Shown: piece after piece, positions 42,091 to 49,550 of the stretch
Position numbering within the stretch: the stretch's first letter is position 1
Layout: the number at the start of each line of letters is the position of its first letter
Source of the DNA: a virus
DNA length: 56,497 bases
IMG/VR virus record: IMGVR_UViG_3300024517_000001
Coordinates: 1-56,497 of that record
Strand: one strand, 5' to 3'
The notes under the pieces: generated by a model
What the model was told of the DNA's origin: nothing
Seen by the model: only the letters and a program-made list of their open reading frames with translations
Database searches by the model: none
Program-made: the position numbers and the translations under genes

Positions 42091-42724
42091 TTAATGTATC
42101 TCCTTTAGATAAGATTAGCTTTATAAAATTCCCTAAACAATTTCTACATAACTGTAATCTTTCTTTGTATTGATGACCCATCTCAGTTCTTTTTTTCACA
42201 TTTCTTTTATACTTATTACTTTCAATAAAATCTGATAAGTCAGCTATAGTTCTTCTACTTAAGTTAAACCACTCTCCACTTACATTTACTTCTTCTAAAC
42301 ATTCATGTAATGTATGTTCTAATTCTAAGACAGTATCATTATCTGAAAAAGCAGATGAATATATAATCTCAAGAGGAACCCAAGAACTAGTTTGTAATTG
42401 TTTTAATCTGGATTTAACATCATTGCTTATTCCTATTTTTACAGGGGTACATAATTCTAATCCATCACTAGCTAGTCCTGCAATAAAATAAATAAAAAAT
42501 CTATCTACACCTGTAGGATTGGATGCTTCTTTATTATAAATATATTCAAACTGTGGGTTAAGACTAAGTATCCTTTCTTTAATTTCAGGTCTGTGAAGAA
42601 TCCTGTGTCCTTGATTATATAAAGCTGATACTGAATAACCTGCTGATCTAGCTGCCTCCTTAGCATTAGGATAAGCGACAAAAGCTTGACAAAAGGCTTC
42701 GTATCTGGGTTTAAGATGAAGCAT
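42077..42724 (-). CDS. TerS-like DNA-binding domain fused to GIY-YIG nuclease
   Basis: 215 residues. Residues 1-53 (LKPRYEAFCQAFVAYPNAKE, then AARSAGYSVSALYNQGHRIL) are clearly related to the N-terminus of TerS (31237-31767), with the same NAxEAARxAGY and YNQG motifs. Residues 70-165 carry a T5orf172/MUG113-type GIY-YIG core (FFIYFIAGL; PVKIGISNDVKSRLKQLQTS; ELEHTLHECLEEVNVSGEWF). The C-terminus is basic with two Cys. I infer a homing-like nuclease that took its target-recognition domain from a terminase. The terminus overlaps the next gene by 14 bases. Confidence 0.8.
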   Translation of the reverse strand: MLHLKPRYEAFCQAFVAYPNAKEAARSAGYSVSALYNQGHRILHRPEIKERILSLNPQFEYIYNKEASNPTGVDRFFIYFIAGLASDGLELCTPVKIGISNDVKSRLKQLQTSSWVPLEIIYSSAFSDNDTVLELEHTLHECLEEVNVSGEWFNLSRRTIADLSDFIESNKYKRNVKKRTEMGHQYKERLQLCRNCLGNFIKLILSKGDTLNATQ

Positions 42725-44359
42725 TTAATGTGTTTCCTTCCATGTTGTTCCAATCTTGTACTCACAATCAAGAGGACATTGCATCTCTAATGTCTTTGTT
42801 GTTTCCAGCATAGCATCTTTGGTTATCTGACCAAATCTCTCTGCATCTGTCTTGGCTACCTCAAATTGGTATTCATCGTGGACTGAGGCTACCAGCTTGA
42901 CATCTACTCCTGCCTTTCTAATGCCTTCATCCATATGAACAAGCCATTGCTTACAGACTATAGCTCCTGCTCCCTGTATGAGGGTATTGAGGGACGCATA
43001 GTCTGCCCTTATATGGAGGACTCTTCCATCTAAAGCCTTTATTGTACCTGTCTGTGATGCTTCAATAACATTATCCCTTAGCTTTTTCAAGCGAGGCATG
43101 TTGCGTAGGAAGTTAGTGATTAACTGTTGTCCTCTCTTAGCTCCTGCCCCTACCACCTTACCTATTTTGGAAGGTCCAGCCCCATAAAGAAAGGCATAGA
43201 TGAAAGTTTTTGCTTGATCTCTAGTCTGTAGTCCAGCCATTTTCTGATTGGCAGTATGAACATCACCAGTAAGAACCTCCTTGGTAAACTTGGGGTCATC
43301 CATATAGTGAGCTAGACATCTTAACTCCAGACCACTGGCATCTGTACCTAAAAGAACATGGGTATCAGGATTATCTATAGTCCATAGATCTCTACACTCC
43401 TTACCATAGGGACTGTAGATGGCTGGTACTTGCGCCATGTTAGGACTATGGTGAGCCATCCTGCCTGTTACTGTCCTGAGAGTAAGTACCTTACCTCTAA
43501 CTCTTTCATCCTCCTCACAAGCTTGTATCCAAGCCTTGAGAAGACCTGTTCTCTTCTGAAGAAGGAAGTATCTGCTAAACATCTTAGCTTCTTTCATGTC
43601 CAGCTTATCAAGGATCTCCTCACTCACAATTATATTACCTTTGTCCGTAGTCTTGGTAGGTTTCCAGCCTCTCTTCATAAGCCTGTCAGCTATCTGCTTT
43701 CTGCTGGCTATGTTAAAGGGAATATACTTGGTCTTTGTTTTGAGGACAACCTCAGTAGGCTCAAACATTTCATCAGCCTTACGTTCCAGATCATGTTGTT
43801 CATCCTCAAGCTTGGATAGCAATACCATTGCTTCACGTATATTAAATGCAAACCCATTCTTTTGTTGTTGATCTATAATTGCTCTGATTTTTCTTTCAAG
43901 GTTATACGATCTTGATGAGAACGAACAGCCTTCGATTGATAGTTGATGAGCAAGTTTGCTAGTGAGTGCCGTATCCATCCGACAATACTCCAACATAGCT
44001 GGAGTGTACGTAGTAAAATCATCGCAGTCTCCTTTAGGAAAGTTAAGTCTATCCCCCCATGACTGAAGGGAATGTCCACCATCTCTGATGGGATTAAATA
44101 ACTGAGATTCAATTAAGGTATCTCTTATCTGAGATAACTTAATCTTGGAACCTGTTAGTCTGTTAAGGATGGGAGCATCAAAGCTAATACCATTATGCAT
44201 AATGAATTGATCTATCTGCTTAGACCACTCAGCAAACTGCTGGCATTCTTCTCCTATCCATATCTTTTCTTTATCAGAGTCATAGGATCGAGCTACAATA
44301 CAATGTATTTTACTTGCATTAAGACTATCTGTTTCTATATCAACTATTGCTTGGGTCAT
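42725..44359 (-). CDS. Family A DNA polymerase with 3'-5' exonuclease
   Basis: 544 residues. Exonuclease motifs DIETDS (7-12), HNGISFD (55-61) and YCRMD (125-129) precede the polymerase motifs: A with D340 (GTDASGLELR), B R380-x3-K384-x3-Y388-x3-YG, and C HDE (493-495). It copies the phage genome. Tyr388 is at the position of E. coli Pol I Phe762; T7 gp5 also has Tyr. The protein is short and has no DnaJ-like insert. It starts inside the upstream nuclease-like gene (20-base overlap). Confidence 0.95.
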   Translation of the reverse strand: MTQAIVDIETDSLNASKIHCIVARSYDSDKEKIWIGEECQQFAEWSKQIDQFIMHNGISFDAPILNRLTGSKIKLSQIRDTLIESQLFNPIRDGGHSLQSWGDRLNFPKGDCDDFTTYTPAMLEYCRMDTALTSKLAHQLSIEGCSFSSRSYNLERKIRAIIDQQQKNGFAFNIREAMVLLSKLEDEQHDLERKADEMFEPTEVVLKTKTKYIPFNIASRKQIADRLMKRGWKPTKTTDKGNIIVSEEILDKLDMKEAKMFSRYFLLQKRTGLLKAWIQACEEDERVRGKVLTLRTVTGRMAHHSPNMAQVPAIYSPYGKECRDLWTIDNPDTHVLLGTDASGLELRCLAHYMDDPKFTKEVLTGDVHTANQKMAGLQTRDQAKTFIYAFLYGAGPSKIGKVVGAGAKRGQQLITNFLRNMPRLKKLRDNVIEASQTGTIKALDGRVLHIRADYASLNTLIQGAGAIVCKQWLVHMDEGIRKAGVDVKLVASVHDEYQFEVAKTDAERFGQITKDAMLETTKTLEMQCPLDCEYKIGTTWKETH

Positions 44360-44738
44360 AATTCATATCCACTTGATAAGTAAATTTAAGAGGTATACAA
44401 TAAAAGTTATTTCTTACCTCACTTTCCATGACAATATCTCCTGCTATATGCCATGCTTTCTTTAGATCTTTACGATAGACTATAAAAGTTAAGAGATCTC
44501 TTCGATAATCTTTGTACCATCTATCAACAACATCTTTATTTTTATAGGGTAGTCGTACTTCTTCCCACTTCTCAGGCCATTCATCCTCCCATTCTTCTAT
44601 TACTTCGACCTGATATAAGATCTTGAGATCTCCTCCATTAATACGACACTTAATATTAAACTCTGAAGTATCTGGATCTATTATTATATCAGGAATATGC
44701 GATTCAATCCAGCCAATTGTTTGTTCTCTAGGCTGCAT
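44340..44738 (-). CDS. Paralogue of the 41608-42090 nuclease-like protein, active site altered
   Basis: 132 residues. LYQVEVIEEW (41-50) followed by EDEWPEKWEEVRLP and ending KKAWHIAGDIVMES aligns with the 160-residue protein on the other side of the polymerase gene (WPSSWKEVRIP; SKAWFMDGDLVGES). The Lys of the VEIK motif is replaced by Ile47, so catalysis is probably lost. It may bind DNA or regulate the partner. Overlaps the polymerase start. Confidence 0.6.
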   Translation of the reverse strand: MQPREQTIGWIESHIPDIIIDPDTSEFNIKCRINGGDLKILYQVEVIEEWEDEWPEKWEEVRLPYKNKDVVDRWYKDYRRDLLTFIVYRKDLKKAWHIAGDIVMESEVRNNFYCIPLKFTYQVDMNYDPSNS

Positions 44739-45267
44739 TCTTTTCCTCCGTTATTTTTTTAAAGTAATTACCTACTTGTATGACCTGATCTGGTGTAGCA
44801 TTATTCTTTATTCTATTAGCAAGCATACATATAATTTGTACATTTCCTTTTACATATCCTACTTCAGGAATAATTCTATCTATAGATGGTGAAGCATCAA
44901 TCTGCATTCCTTCTCCTTTTTTAAATTCAATACTAAGGACAGGACACTTATTATCTTCAGGCCATATTTCTTTAATATATTCTTTATCAAGATTAAAAGA
45001 AATATTTTTATTTCTAATCCTACTTTTAGTAACTGAACACAGATGTGCTTCCTTATTTTCTTTTCTGTGTCTTCTTTGTTGTTTTAATAAATCTTCTTTA
45101 TTTTCTTCATAATATTTTTTATAACGTTCTGCTATAGCTTCTTTATTTTTTTCACGATATTTTTTACGACTTTCTGCTATAGCTTCTTTATTTTCTTCAC
45201 AATATTTTTTATAATATTCTGCTATAGCTTCTTTATTTTCTTCAAGATATTTTTTACTATGTGGCAT
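44728..45267 (-). CDS. HNH family homing-type endonuclease with coiled-coil repeats
   Basis: 179 residues from the ATG at 45267 (GGAGG six bases upstream; the ATG at 45270 is an alternative). Five 15-residue repeats of the type KKYxEENKEAIAExx form a charged helix at the N-terminus. The C-terminal part has the HNH-like SPSIDRIIPEVGYVKGNVQI and NRIKNNAT. Repeats would position the nuclease on DNA. It lies between helicase and polymerase genes, a common place for homing endonucleases. Confidence 0.8.
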   Translation of the reverse strand: MPHSKKYLEENKEAIAEYYKKYCEENKEAIAESRKKYREKNKEAIAERYKKYYEENKEDLLKQQRRHRKENKEAHLCSVTKSRIRNKNISFNLDKEYIKEIWPEDNKCPVLSIEFKKGEGMQIDASPSIDRIIPEVGYVKGNVQIICMLANRIKNNATPDQVIQVGNYFKKITEEKNAA

Positions 45268-46873
45268 CATCCTCCTCCATAAAAGGATTATCAACCTGTG
45301 ACATCCTGCCTGTCTCCTTATTATAGTGGAGGTAACAGGCAATACCAGTGTCTCCTGTGTATCTATTCTTGAGTATACGAAGAGTAGTGGTGTTAGCCTC
45401 ATGCTCGTCTTCTGCTTGTTGATTTCTTTCCAAGGCTATAACACTATCAGATAGGTGAGCTATACTAGCTGACCCTCTAAGATGCGACAGGCTGACCTCT
45501 CTGCCATCCTCATGGCCTCTGTCTCCTGCTGGTCTACGTAGGTGAGATACCAGTAAGAGTGCTATCCCTGTCTCTTCTACAAGGGATCTTAACTTGGTCA
45601 TTAGTACATCAATAGACTTTCTTTCATCTCCAAACTCTTCGTTTCCTGATACCAGTATGGAGAGGTGATCCAGAAAGATCCACTTACAGTCCAGAGCTTT
45701 AGCCATATACCTTACTCTATCAAGAATTTCATTGTTAGATATAGAACCAAAGTGATCGAATGCATAGAACCTTTTACTATCAATGGTCTTCTTCTGCCAC
45801 TCCCTAAGTTGCTCAGTAGTATACTGATCCCTTATTTCTTTGATGTATAGTCGAGCATTCGCTTCTACTGACATAAGATTAAAGGCTGTATGTTTTACAT
45901 TTTCTTCCATACAAAGTACACCTATATTATCCAGAGTACTTAACATAATATGATGCATGAGTTCCCTAATGATACTACTCTTACCCATGCCAGCACCACT
46001 GGTAAACGTAATGAGTTCTCCTGTCCTCATGCCATAGGTTTTCTCATTCATCTTAGGCCAAGGATACAGACAGGTTTCATTATAGTTCTCCTCATAGAGG
46101 GACTCCCCAAGGTCTGCAAGATTTATAATACCTGCTGGTGTGTAAGGCTTGGAGTTCCACCATGCCTGAGTAAAGCTTTCACGCCTTCCTTTTTGCAGAT
46201 ACTCATTCGCATCCTTAAATTCAAGAGCCATAATCTTACACTTGTTAGGTTCAAATAACTGGGCTACCTGTTGTGCCGCTTCTTTACCGGGAGCATCGTT
46301 ATCAAAACAGAGGACTACAGTCTCAAACTTGTTAAGATAATTAAAGGCTTGCTTGCAATTCTCTACGGCAGATGCAGCCCCATTCTTAATGGAAACCACA
46401 GGCCATTTGCTACCCATTAATTCATAGGCAGACATAGCATCTACTTCACCTTCACATACTGTGATATACTTACCAGCCTGATTGAATATGTTCTGTCCAA
46501 ATAGACCAGCCATAGAGATGTTACCTTCTGACCAGAACTTTTTAGTCAGAGCATTGCGTACCTTATTAGCTATGTGATTGTTATCTTCATCAAAGTATCT
46601 ATAAATATGATGGGTTACTTTTCCTCCATCAGCTAACTGAACCAAGGTATTAAACCTTTGAACTGTGTCCTTGCTAATGCTTCGGTCAGGGATTGAAGAC
46701 ACCTGTCCAGAGGACTTTAAACTGGAGCTAACTTCTACATTCATGGGAATAACCTCTGCTGTACCATTTGAAAATCTAGTCTTACAACTATAACAATACG
46801 AATGACCGTCATCATATAGATGATGGGCATCACTGGAACTACAACTAGGGCATGGCCCCTTTCGTTTAAGCAT
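45257..46873 (-). CDS. Primase-helicase (T7 gp4 / Twinkle-like)
   Basis: 538 residues from the ATG at 46873, which has AAGGAG five bases upstream. Zinc-binding Cys C8, C11, C27 and C30, then a TOPRIM core (CEGEVDA at 140-146; CFDNDAPGKEA near 189) and a RecA-like helicase core with Walker A SGAGMGKSS (292-300), WIFLDHLSIL (Walker B) and LLLVSHLRRP (H4 loop). It makes primers and unwinds the fork ahead of the polymerase. Hairpin H2 lies just upstream of its start. Confidence 0.95.
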   Translation of the reverse strand: MLKRKGPCPSCSSSDAHHLYDDGHSYCYSCKTRFSNGTAEVIPMNVEVSSSLKSSGQVSSIPDRSISKDTVQRFNTLVQLADGGKVTHHIYRYFDEDNNHIANKVRNALTKKFWSEGNISMAGLFGQNIFNQAGKYITVCEGEVDAMSAYELMGSKWPVVSIKNGAASAVENCKQAFNYLNKFETVVLCFDNDAPGKEAAQQVAQLFEPNKCKIMALEFKDANEYLQKGRRESFTQAWWNSKPYTPAGIINLADLGESLYEENYNETCLYPWPKMNEKTYGMRTGELITFTSGAGMGKSSIIRELMHHIMLSTLDNIGVLCMEENVKHTAFNLMSVEANARLYIKEIRDQYTTEQLREWQKKTIDSKRFYAFDHFGSISNNEILDRVRYMAKALDCKWIFLDHLSILVSGNEEFGDERKSIDVLMTKLRSLVEETGIALLLVSHLRRPAGDRGHEDGREVSLSHLRGSASIAHLSDSVIALERNQQAEDEHEANTTTLRILKNRYTGDTGIACYLHYNKETGRMSQVDNPFMEEDDAT

Positions 46874-46892
46874 CTCCACTCCTTTCAATGAT

Positions 46893-46946
46893 TTAATTAA
46901 CATACTGTAGAGTACGTAAGTACTCCCTCTACAGTATGTTAATTAA
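46893..46946 (-). repeat. Hairpin element H2, identical to H1
   Basis: Perfect 20-bp stem (46893-46912 with 46927-46946) and a 14-base loop TACGTAAGTACTCC. The 56-base stretch from 46893 matches H1 exactly. The TAA of the 46943-47122 gene lies in the right arm. It sits 20 bases before the helicase ATG. Confidence 0.9.
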
Positions 46947-47122
46947 TTTTTGGGTGATCCTCTTTCTTTAATAATTTTATATTCAAGATTAGGATCATAG
47001 CCCAGATGTTTACACAGATTATATCTGTTTTTAATTTCAGCCTGAGCTTCTCTCTTGCTGTTAAAATAATCAACAACAATATCACCGTAGTCTTTTTCCA
47101 GAACTATTTTCCACCTATCCAT
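46943..47122 (-). CDS. Small hypothetical protein
   Basis: 59 residues (MDRWKIVLEKDYGDIVVDYF, then NSKREAQAEIKNRYNLCKHL). The ATG at 47122 overlaps the previous stop by 8 bases. It reads like a small alpha/beta protein with one Cys. The stop codon lies within hairpin H2. Function unknown. Confidence 0.65.
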   Translation of the reverse strand: MDRWKIVLEKDYGDIVVDYFNSKREAQAEIKNRYNLCKHLGYDPNLEYKIIKERGSPKN

Positions 47123-47300
47123 CAGTAAAACTTTCCTTTAATATATTCTGCACAAAGTTTTCTTTGTCTTCCATCACCTCATTAACCTCCTGTTTTGCCA
47201 AGGATTTTGATTCCTTATGAGAGTACCCTTCGTTCCTGTACTGTTTTACTAGATGTTGAAATATATTATTACGTTCTCTTTCCCATAGATTTTTTGTCAT
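47115..47300 (-). CDS. Small helical charged protein
   Basis: 61 residues from the ATG at 47300 (MTKNLWERERNNIFQHLVKQ, then YRNEGYSHKESKSLAKQEVN). Its start overlaps the stop of the frameshifted coiled-coil gene upstream (TAATG). Helical, Lys/Glu-rich, no membrane segment. Function unknown. Confidence 0.6.
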   Translation of the reverse strand: MTKNLWERERNNIFQHLVKQYRNEGYSHKESKSLAKQEVNEVMEDKENFVQNILKESFTDG

Positions 47301-47444
47301 TACTCTACCCAACTTTGGTTTGCTCGTTTATAATTTAACTTAGATAATTCTTTACGTAATTTTTTTATAGTTTCTTCTTTCTCTTCTAGCTGTTGCTTTA
47401 AAGTCTCAATGTTTTTATGAAGGACTTCGTTTGTAGTTTGCATA
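47300..47444 (-). pseudogene. Frameshifted coiled-coil small gene
   Basis: An ATG at 47444 with GAGGAG six bases upstream opens MQTTNEVLHKNIET, then a run of four T (minus strand, near 47400-47403) shifts the frame. If one T is dropped the frame continues as LKQQLEEKEETIKKLRKELS to a TAA that overlaps the next ATG. It would be a 47-residue coiled coil. As it stands the ATG frame stops after 30 codons. Either a real mutation, a sequencing slip, or programmed frameshifting. Confidence 0.55.
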
Positions 47445-47455
47445 GTATACTCCTC

Positions 47456-47926
47456 TTATTCCCTCATGTCAATGTAGAATAGGTGTTTACCTATTGATCC
47501 TAAAGCTTTAAAGTTTGGATCAGATGCCCAGCTTGGGGTTACATAGTTGGCATGATAGTGGGTAGCACCAACAGTTTGCTTTACTTGTATACCTTTGAGT
47601 GCCATCTCTGCAACATTAATAGATTTAATTAATCCTGATATATCTGTAAACCTTTCTGGTCTACCGTCACACCAATAACTGAAGTGACACTTATCCCTAA
47701 CAGGATTGTCTTTCCAATACTTACCTTGATGTACTACCTTGCATATCGTATTAGGATAGTTGCTGCTTTCTTTTCTTGTTAGTATTACATTAGCTACACT
47801 AAGCATACCTAGCAAAGTCTCTGACCTAGCCTCATGATAGACAGCCTCAACTAGACAATCAAAGTTGTCTGCTTTAGCTGAAGCTGCCATCATTAAAGTT
47901 ATTAAAGTTATTAATATTAATTTCAT
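47456..47926 (-). CDS. Secreted cell wall hydrolase, SleB type
   Basis: 156 residues. A signal peptide (MKLILITLITLMMAASAKAD) precedes a Hydrolase_2/SleB domain: DCLVEAVYHEARSETLLGML with E27 and the HE pair at 31-32, then YPNTICKVVH and CHFSYWCDG with Cys and Tyr. By family it cleaves peptidoglycan glycan strands. The signal peptide would export it through Sec without a holin. It is the second lytic enzyme besides the M15 peptidase. The ATG shares a base with the next upstream stop. Confidence 0.85.
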   Translation of the reverse strand: MKLILITLITLMMAASAKADNFDCLVEAVYHEARSETLLGMLSVANVILTRKESSNYPNTICKVVHQGKYWKDNPVRDKCHFSYWCDGRPERFTDISGLIKSINVAEMALKGIQVKQTVGATHYHANYVTPSWASDPNFKALGSIGKHLFYIDMRE

Positions 47927-48114
47927 TAGTGAAGCCTCACTATATGAATGTCTGAATTAAACCAGAGATCCTTTCCGAAACCCAGTTGCATTAGAAATTG
48001 AGAGGCTTCTATTTTACTATTAAATATCTGAACACCTTCGCCTTCTTGATCAGGTAATATATCCATTGATCTTAGATCATCTGGATCATCTACGTGAACA
48101 ATAATATAAGACAT
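47926..48114 (-). CDS. Small acidic hypothetical protein
   Basis: 62 residues (IIVHVDDPDDLRSMDILPDQ; KIEASQFLMQLGFGKDLWFN). Alpha/beta pattern, no membrane segment. AGGAG ribosome site. The stop overlaps the SleB start. Function unknown. Confidence 0.65.
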   Translation of the reverse strand: MSYIIVHVDDPDDLRSMDILPDQEGEGVQIFNSKIEASQFLMQLGFGKDLWFNSDIHIVRLH

Positions 48115-48123
48115 TCTTTTCTC

Positions 48124-48159
48124 CTATAGTAAAAGGAATAGTAATAATAAGATATCCAT
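48124..48159 (-). CDS. 11-residue hydrophobic micro-ORF
   Basis: MDILLLLFLLL with a GGAGGAG site four bases before its ATG, ending just before the ribosome site of the 47926-48114 gene. It could be a short leader or membrane micropeptide that tunes translation of the next gene. Very short, so chance cannot be excluded. Confidence 0.3.
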   Translation of the reverse strand: MDILLLLFLLL

Positions 48160-48168
48160 TTGCTCCTC

Positions 48169-48582
48169 CTATTCTACCTTTGTAAATAAGTTGCCCAGTA
48201 TTGAGCCGTCTTCCACCCTATTTTCTTTAGCTTCATATGATGCTCCACCTACATTAGTTCGTTGGATATCATTATGATTTAACTCAGCCCAGTAGATCTC
48301 CAAGGCTTCTGTCTCTTGATGAGCTATAAACTTATGCATCTCTCCTGCTGGTACGATAGAAGTATCGCCAGCAAACAGGTGAGTACTGTCACATAAGCCA
48401 TAGTCTTTCCATCTCTGGATCTCTAACTCACCACTGATTACATAGAACATATTGATCTTTGATTGATGCTTATGTTGTGAACAGTAAGCTCCAAGATCTA
48501 CCTTAATTCTATGTACTTCTACGGCTGCTGATTGCAGTATAGGTTCTGTACTGCCCCATACCTTACCTTCGATGACACTCAT
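48169..48582 (-). CDS. Cupin-fold protein
   Basis: 137 residues. The pattern CSQHKHQSKINMFYVISGEL, then HLFAGDTSIVPAGEMHKFIA is the cupin motif: HxHxxxxxxxYVxxGxxE followed by GDxxxxPxGxxH. Metal ligands H37, H39-type residues and the second-motif His are present. The role is unclear; such proteins are seen in some phages, often labelled sugar isomerase-like. The ribosome site GGAGAAGTAAATG is shared with its neighbours. Confidence 0.8.
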   Translation of the reverse strand: MSVIEGKVWGSTEPILQSAAVEVHRIKVDLGAYCSQHKHQSKINMFYVISGELEIQRWKDYGLCDSTHLFAGDTSIVPAGEMHKFIAHQETEALEIYWAELNHNDIQRTNVGGASYEAKENRVEDGSILGNLFTKVE

Positions 48583-48762
48583 TTACTTCTCCTTTTTTGG
48601 TTGGAAAAATACAATAGTAATTTCATTGGACGAACTATAAAGATGCTCAGGGTCTTCCTCACCATCAAGGATTTCCCAAGTAATATCTGTTCCATCAAGT
48701 AATTCTTCCAAAGCCTTTAATAAAGGTTTATGAATTACCATATCTGTATATGTCATTGACAT
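48583..48762 (-). CDS. Small acidic hypothetical protein
   Basis: 59 residues (MSMTYTDMVIHKPLLKALEE, then LLDGTDITWEILDGEEDPEH). The final codons K-E-K-stop double as the Shine-Dalgarno site of the cupin gene (GGAGAAGTAAATG). Function unknown. Confidence 0.65.
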   Translation of the reverse strand: MSMTYTDMVIHKPLLKALEELLDGTDITWEILDGEEDPEHLYSSSNEITIVFFQPKKEK

Positions 48763-48960
48763 TTACTTCTCCTCCAATCTAAAATAAATATAGTCATCTC
48801 CTACTGTAATAGATTTAACATTGGGGTTAACCTTTTGTTTTCCCACATAATTCCATTCCAGATCAGGGTTAGTGGTTGTCTGTTGATGGACTTCATCAAA
48901 GAACTCTTTGTTCTCTATATAAAAAATAAGATTTGTTATCATAGAAAATACTATAAACAT
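48763..48960 (-). CDS. Small hypothetical protein, hydrophobic N-terminus
   Basis: 65 residues. The N-terminus MFIVFSMITNLIFYIENKEF may be a membrane anchor; the rest has a beta pattern (KVNPNVKSITVGDDYIYFRL). Preceded by GGAGAAGTAAATG in the tail of the upstream gene. Function unknown. Confidence 0.65.
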   Translation of the reverse strand: MFIVFSMITNLIFYIENKEFFDEVHQQTTTNPDLEWNYVGKQKVNPNVKSITVGDDYIYFRLEEK

Positions 48961-49131
48961 TTACTTCTCCTTATATACAATGTGTAATTTAGATACTATC
49001 TCTTTAACTATGCCATCAAGGTAGGGTTGTAGCCCTGCTCTATGTATGTTAAATAATTTTTTATGTTGTTCAAGTTCTGATTCAAGAGATTTAATCTTTA
49101 AATCTTTTTCATCTAGTTCTTCATCAGCCAT
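48961..49131 (-). CDS. Small charged helical protein
   Basis: 56 residues (MADEELDEKDLKIKSLESEL, then EQHKKLFNIHRAGLQPYLDG), coiled-coil-like N-terminal part. GGAGAAAACAATG start. Ends in KEK-stop, which supplies the ribosome site for the next gene. Function unknown. Confidence 0.65.
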   Translation of the reverse strand: MADEELDEKDLKIKSLESELEQHKKLFNIHRAGLQPYLDGIVKEIVSKLHIVYKEK

Positions 49132-49140
49132 TGTTTTCTC

Positions 49141-49377
49141 CTAATGTCCTAGTTTAGAGTTGCGTTCTACTGCTTCATCTCTGGTGATGCACTCAAACTT
49201 TTGAATGCTTACCATCTTATCTTTAAAGTGATTGTTAATTGATAAAGATAATGTATCTTTATATTCTCCAATATATTTCTCACACAAATTCTTATTAGTG
49301 TAAGGATAACTATATTGTATCCAGCCTAGGGGAGGATGAACATTCAGCATAATCAAGGCTGTAATAAAGTAGATCAT
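49141..49377 (-). CDS. Small protein with hydrophobic N-terminus
   Basis: 78 residues. MIYFITALIMLNVHPPLGWI could be a signal peptide or anchor; two Cys follow (NLCEKYIGEYK; KFECITRD). Possibly periplasmic. The start overlaps the previous stop by 4 bases. Function unknown. Confidence 0.65.
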   Translation of the reverse strand: MIYFITALIMLNVHPPLGWIQYSYPYTNKNLCEKYIGEYKDTLSLSINNHFKDKMVSIQKFECITRDEAVERNSKLGH

Positions 49378-49550
49378 TTGTCTCTCTCCTCTTCAAGACT
49401 TTTAATAATACCAAGTAGTTCTCTGACATCAGCCCTGTAGAGTGACCAGTACTTCTCTTTGTCCAAGTCACCCCTGCTGTTATCAGCCCTTTTCAAATTA
49501 GCCAAGGCTATCTCCTTGACCTGTTCTATCCTTTCTTTTCTGAGTTGCAT
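49374..49550 (-). CDS. Small charged helical protein
   Basis: 58 residues from the ATG at 49550, which shares a base with the DUF932 stop (TAATG). MQLRKERIEQVKEIALANLK then RADNSRGDLDKEKYW: helical and highly charged. An upstream ATG at 49571 lies inside the DUF932 gene. Function unknown. Confidence 0.65.
   Translation of the reverse strand: MQLRKERIEQVKEIALANLKRADNSRGDLDKEKYWSLYRADVRELLGIIKSLEEERDK

Noticed and set aside
42725-44359. DnaJ-like insert in the DNA polymerase as reported for HMO-2011
   Set aside because: No CxxCxGxG motif is seen between exonuclease and polymerase parts. A DnaJ-like knuckle is instead in the separate small gene at 51994-52209.
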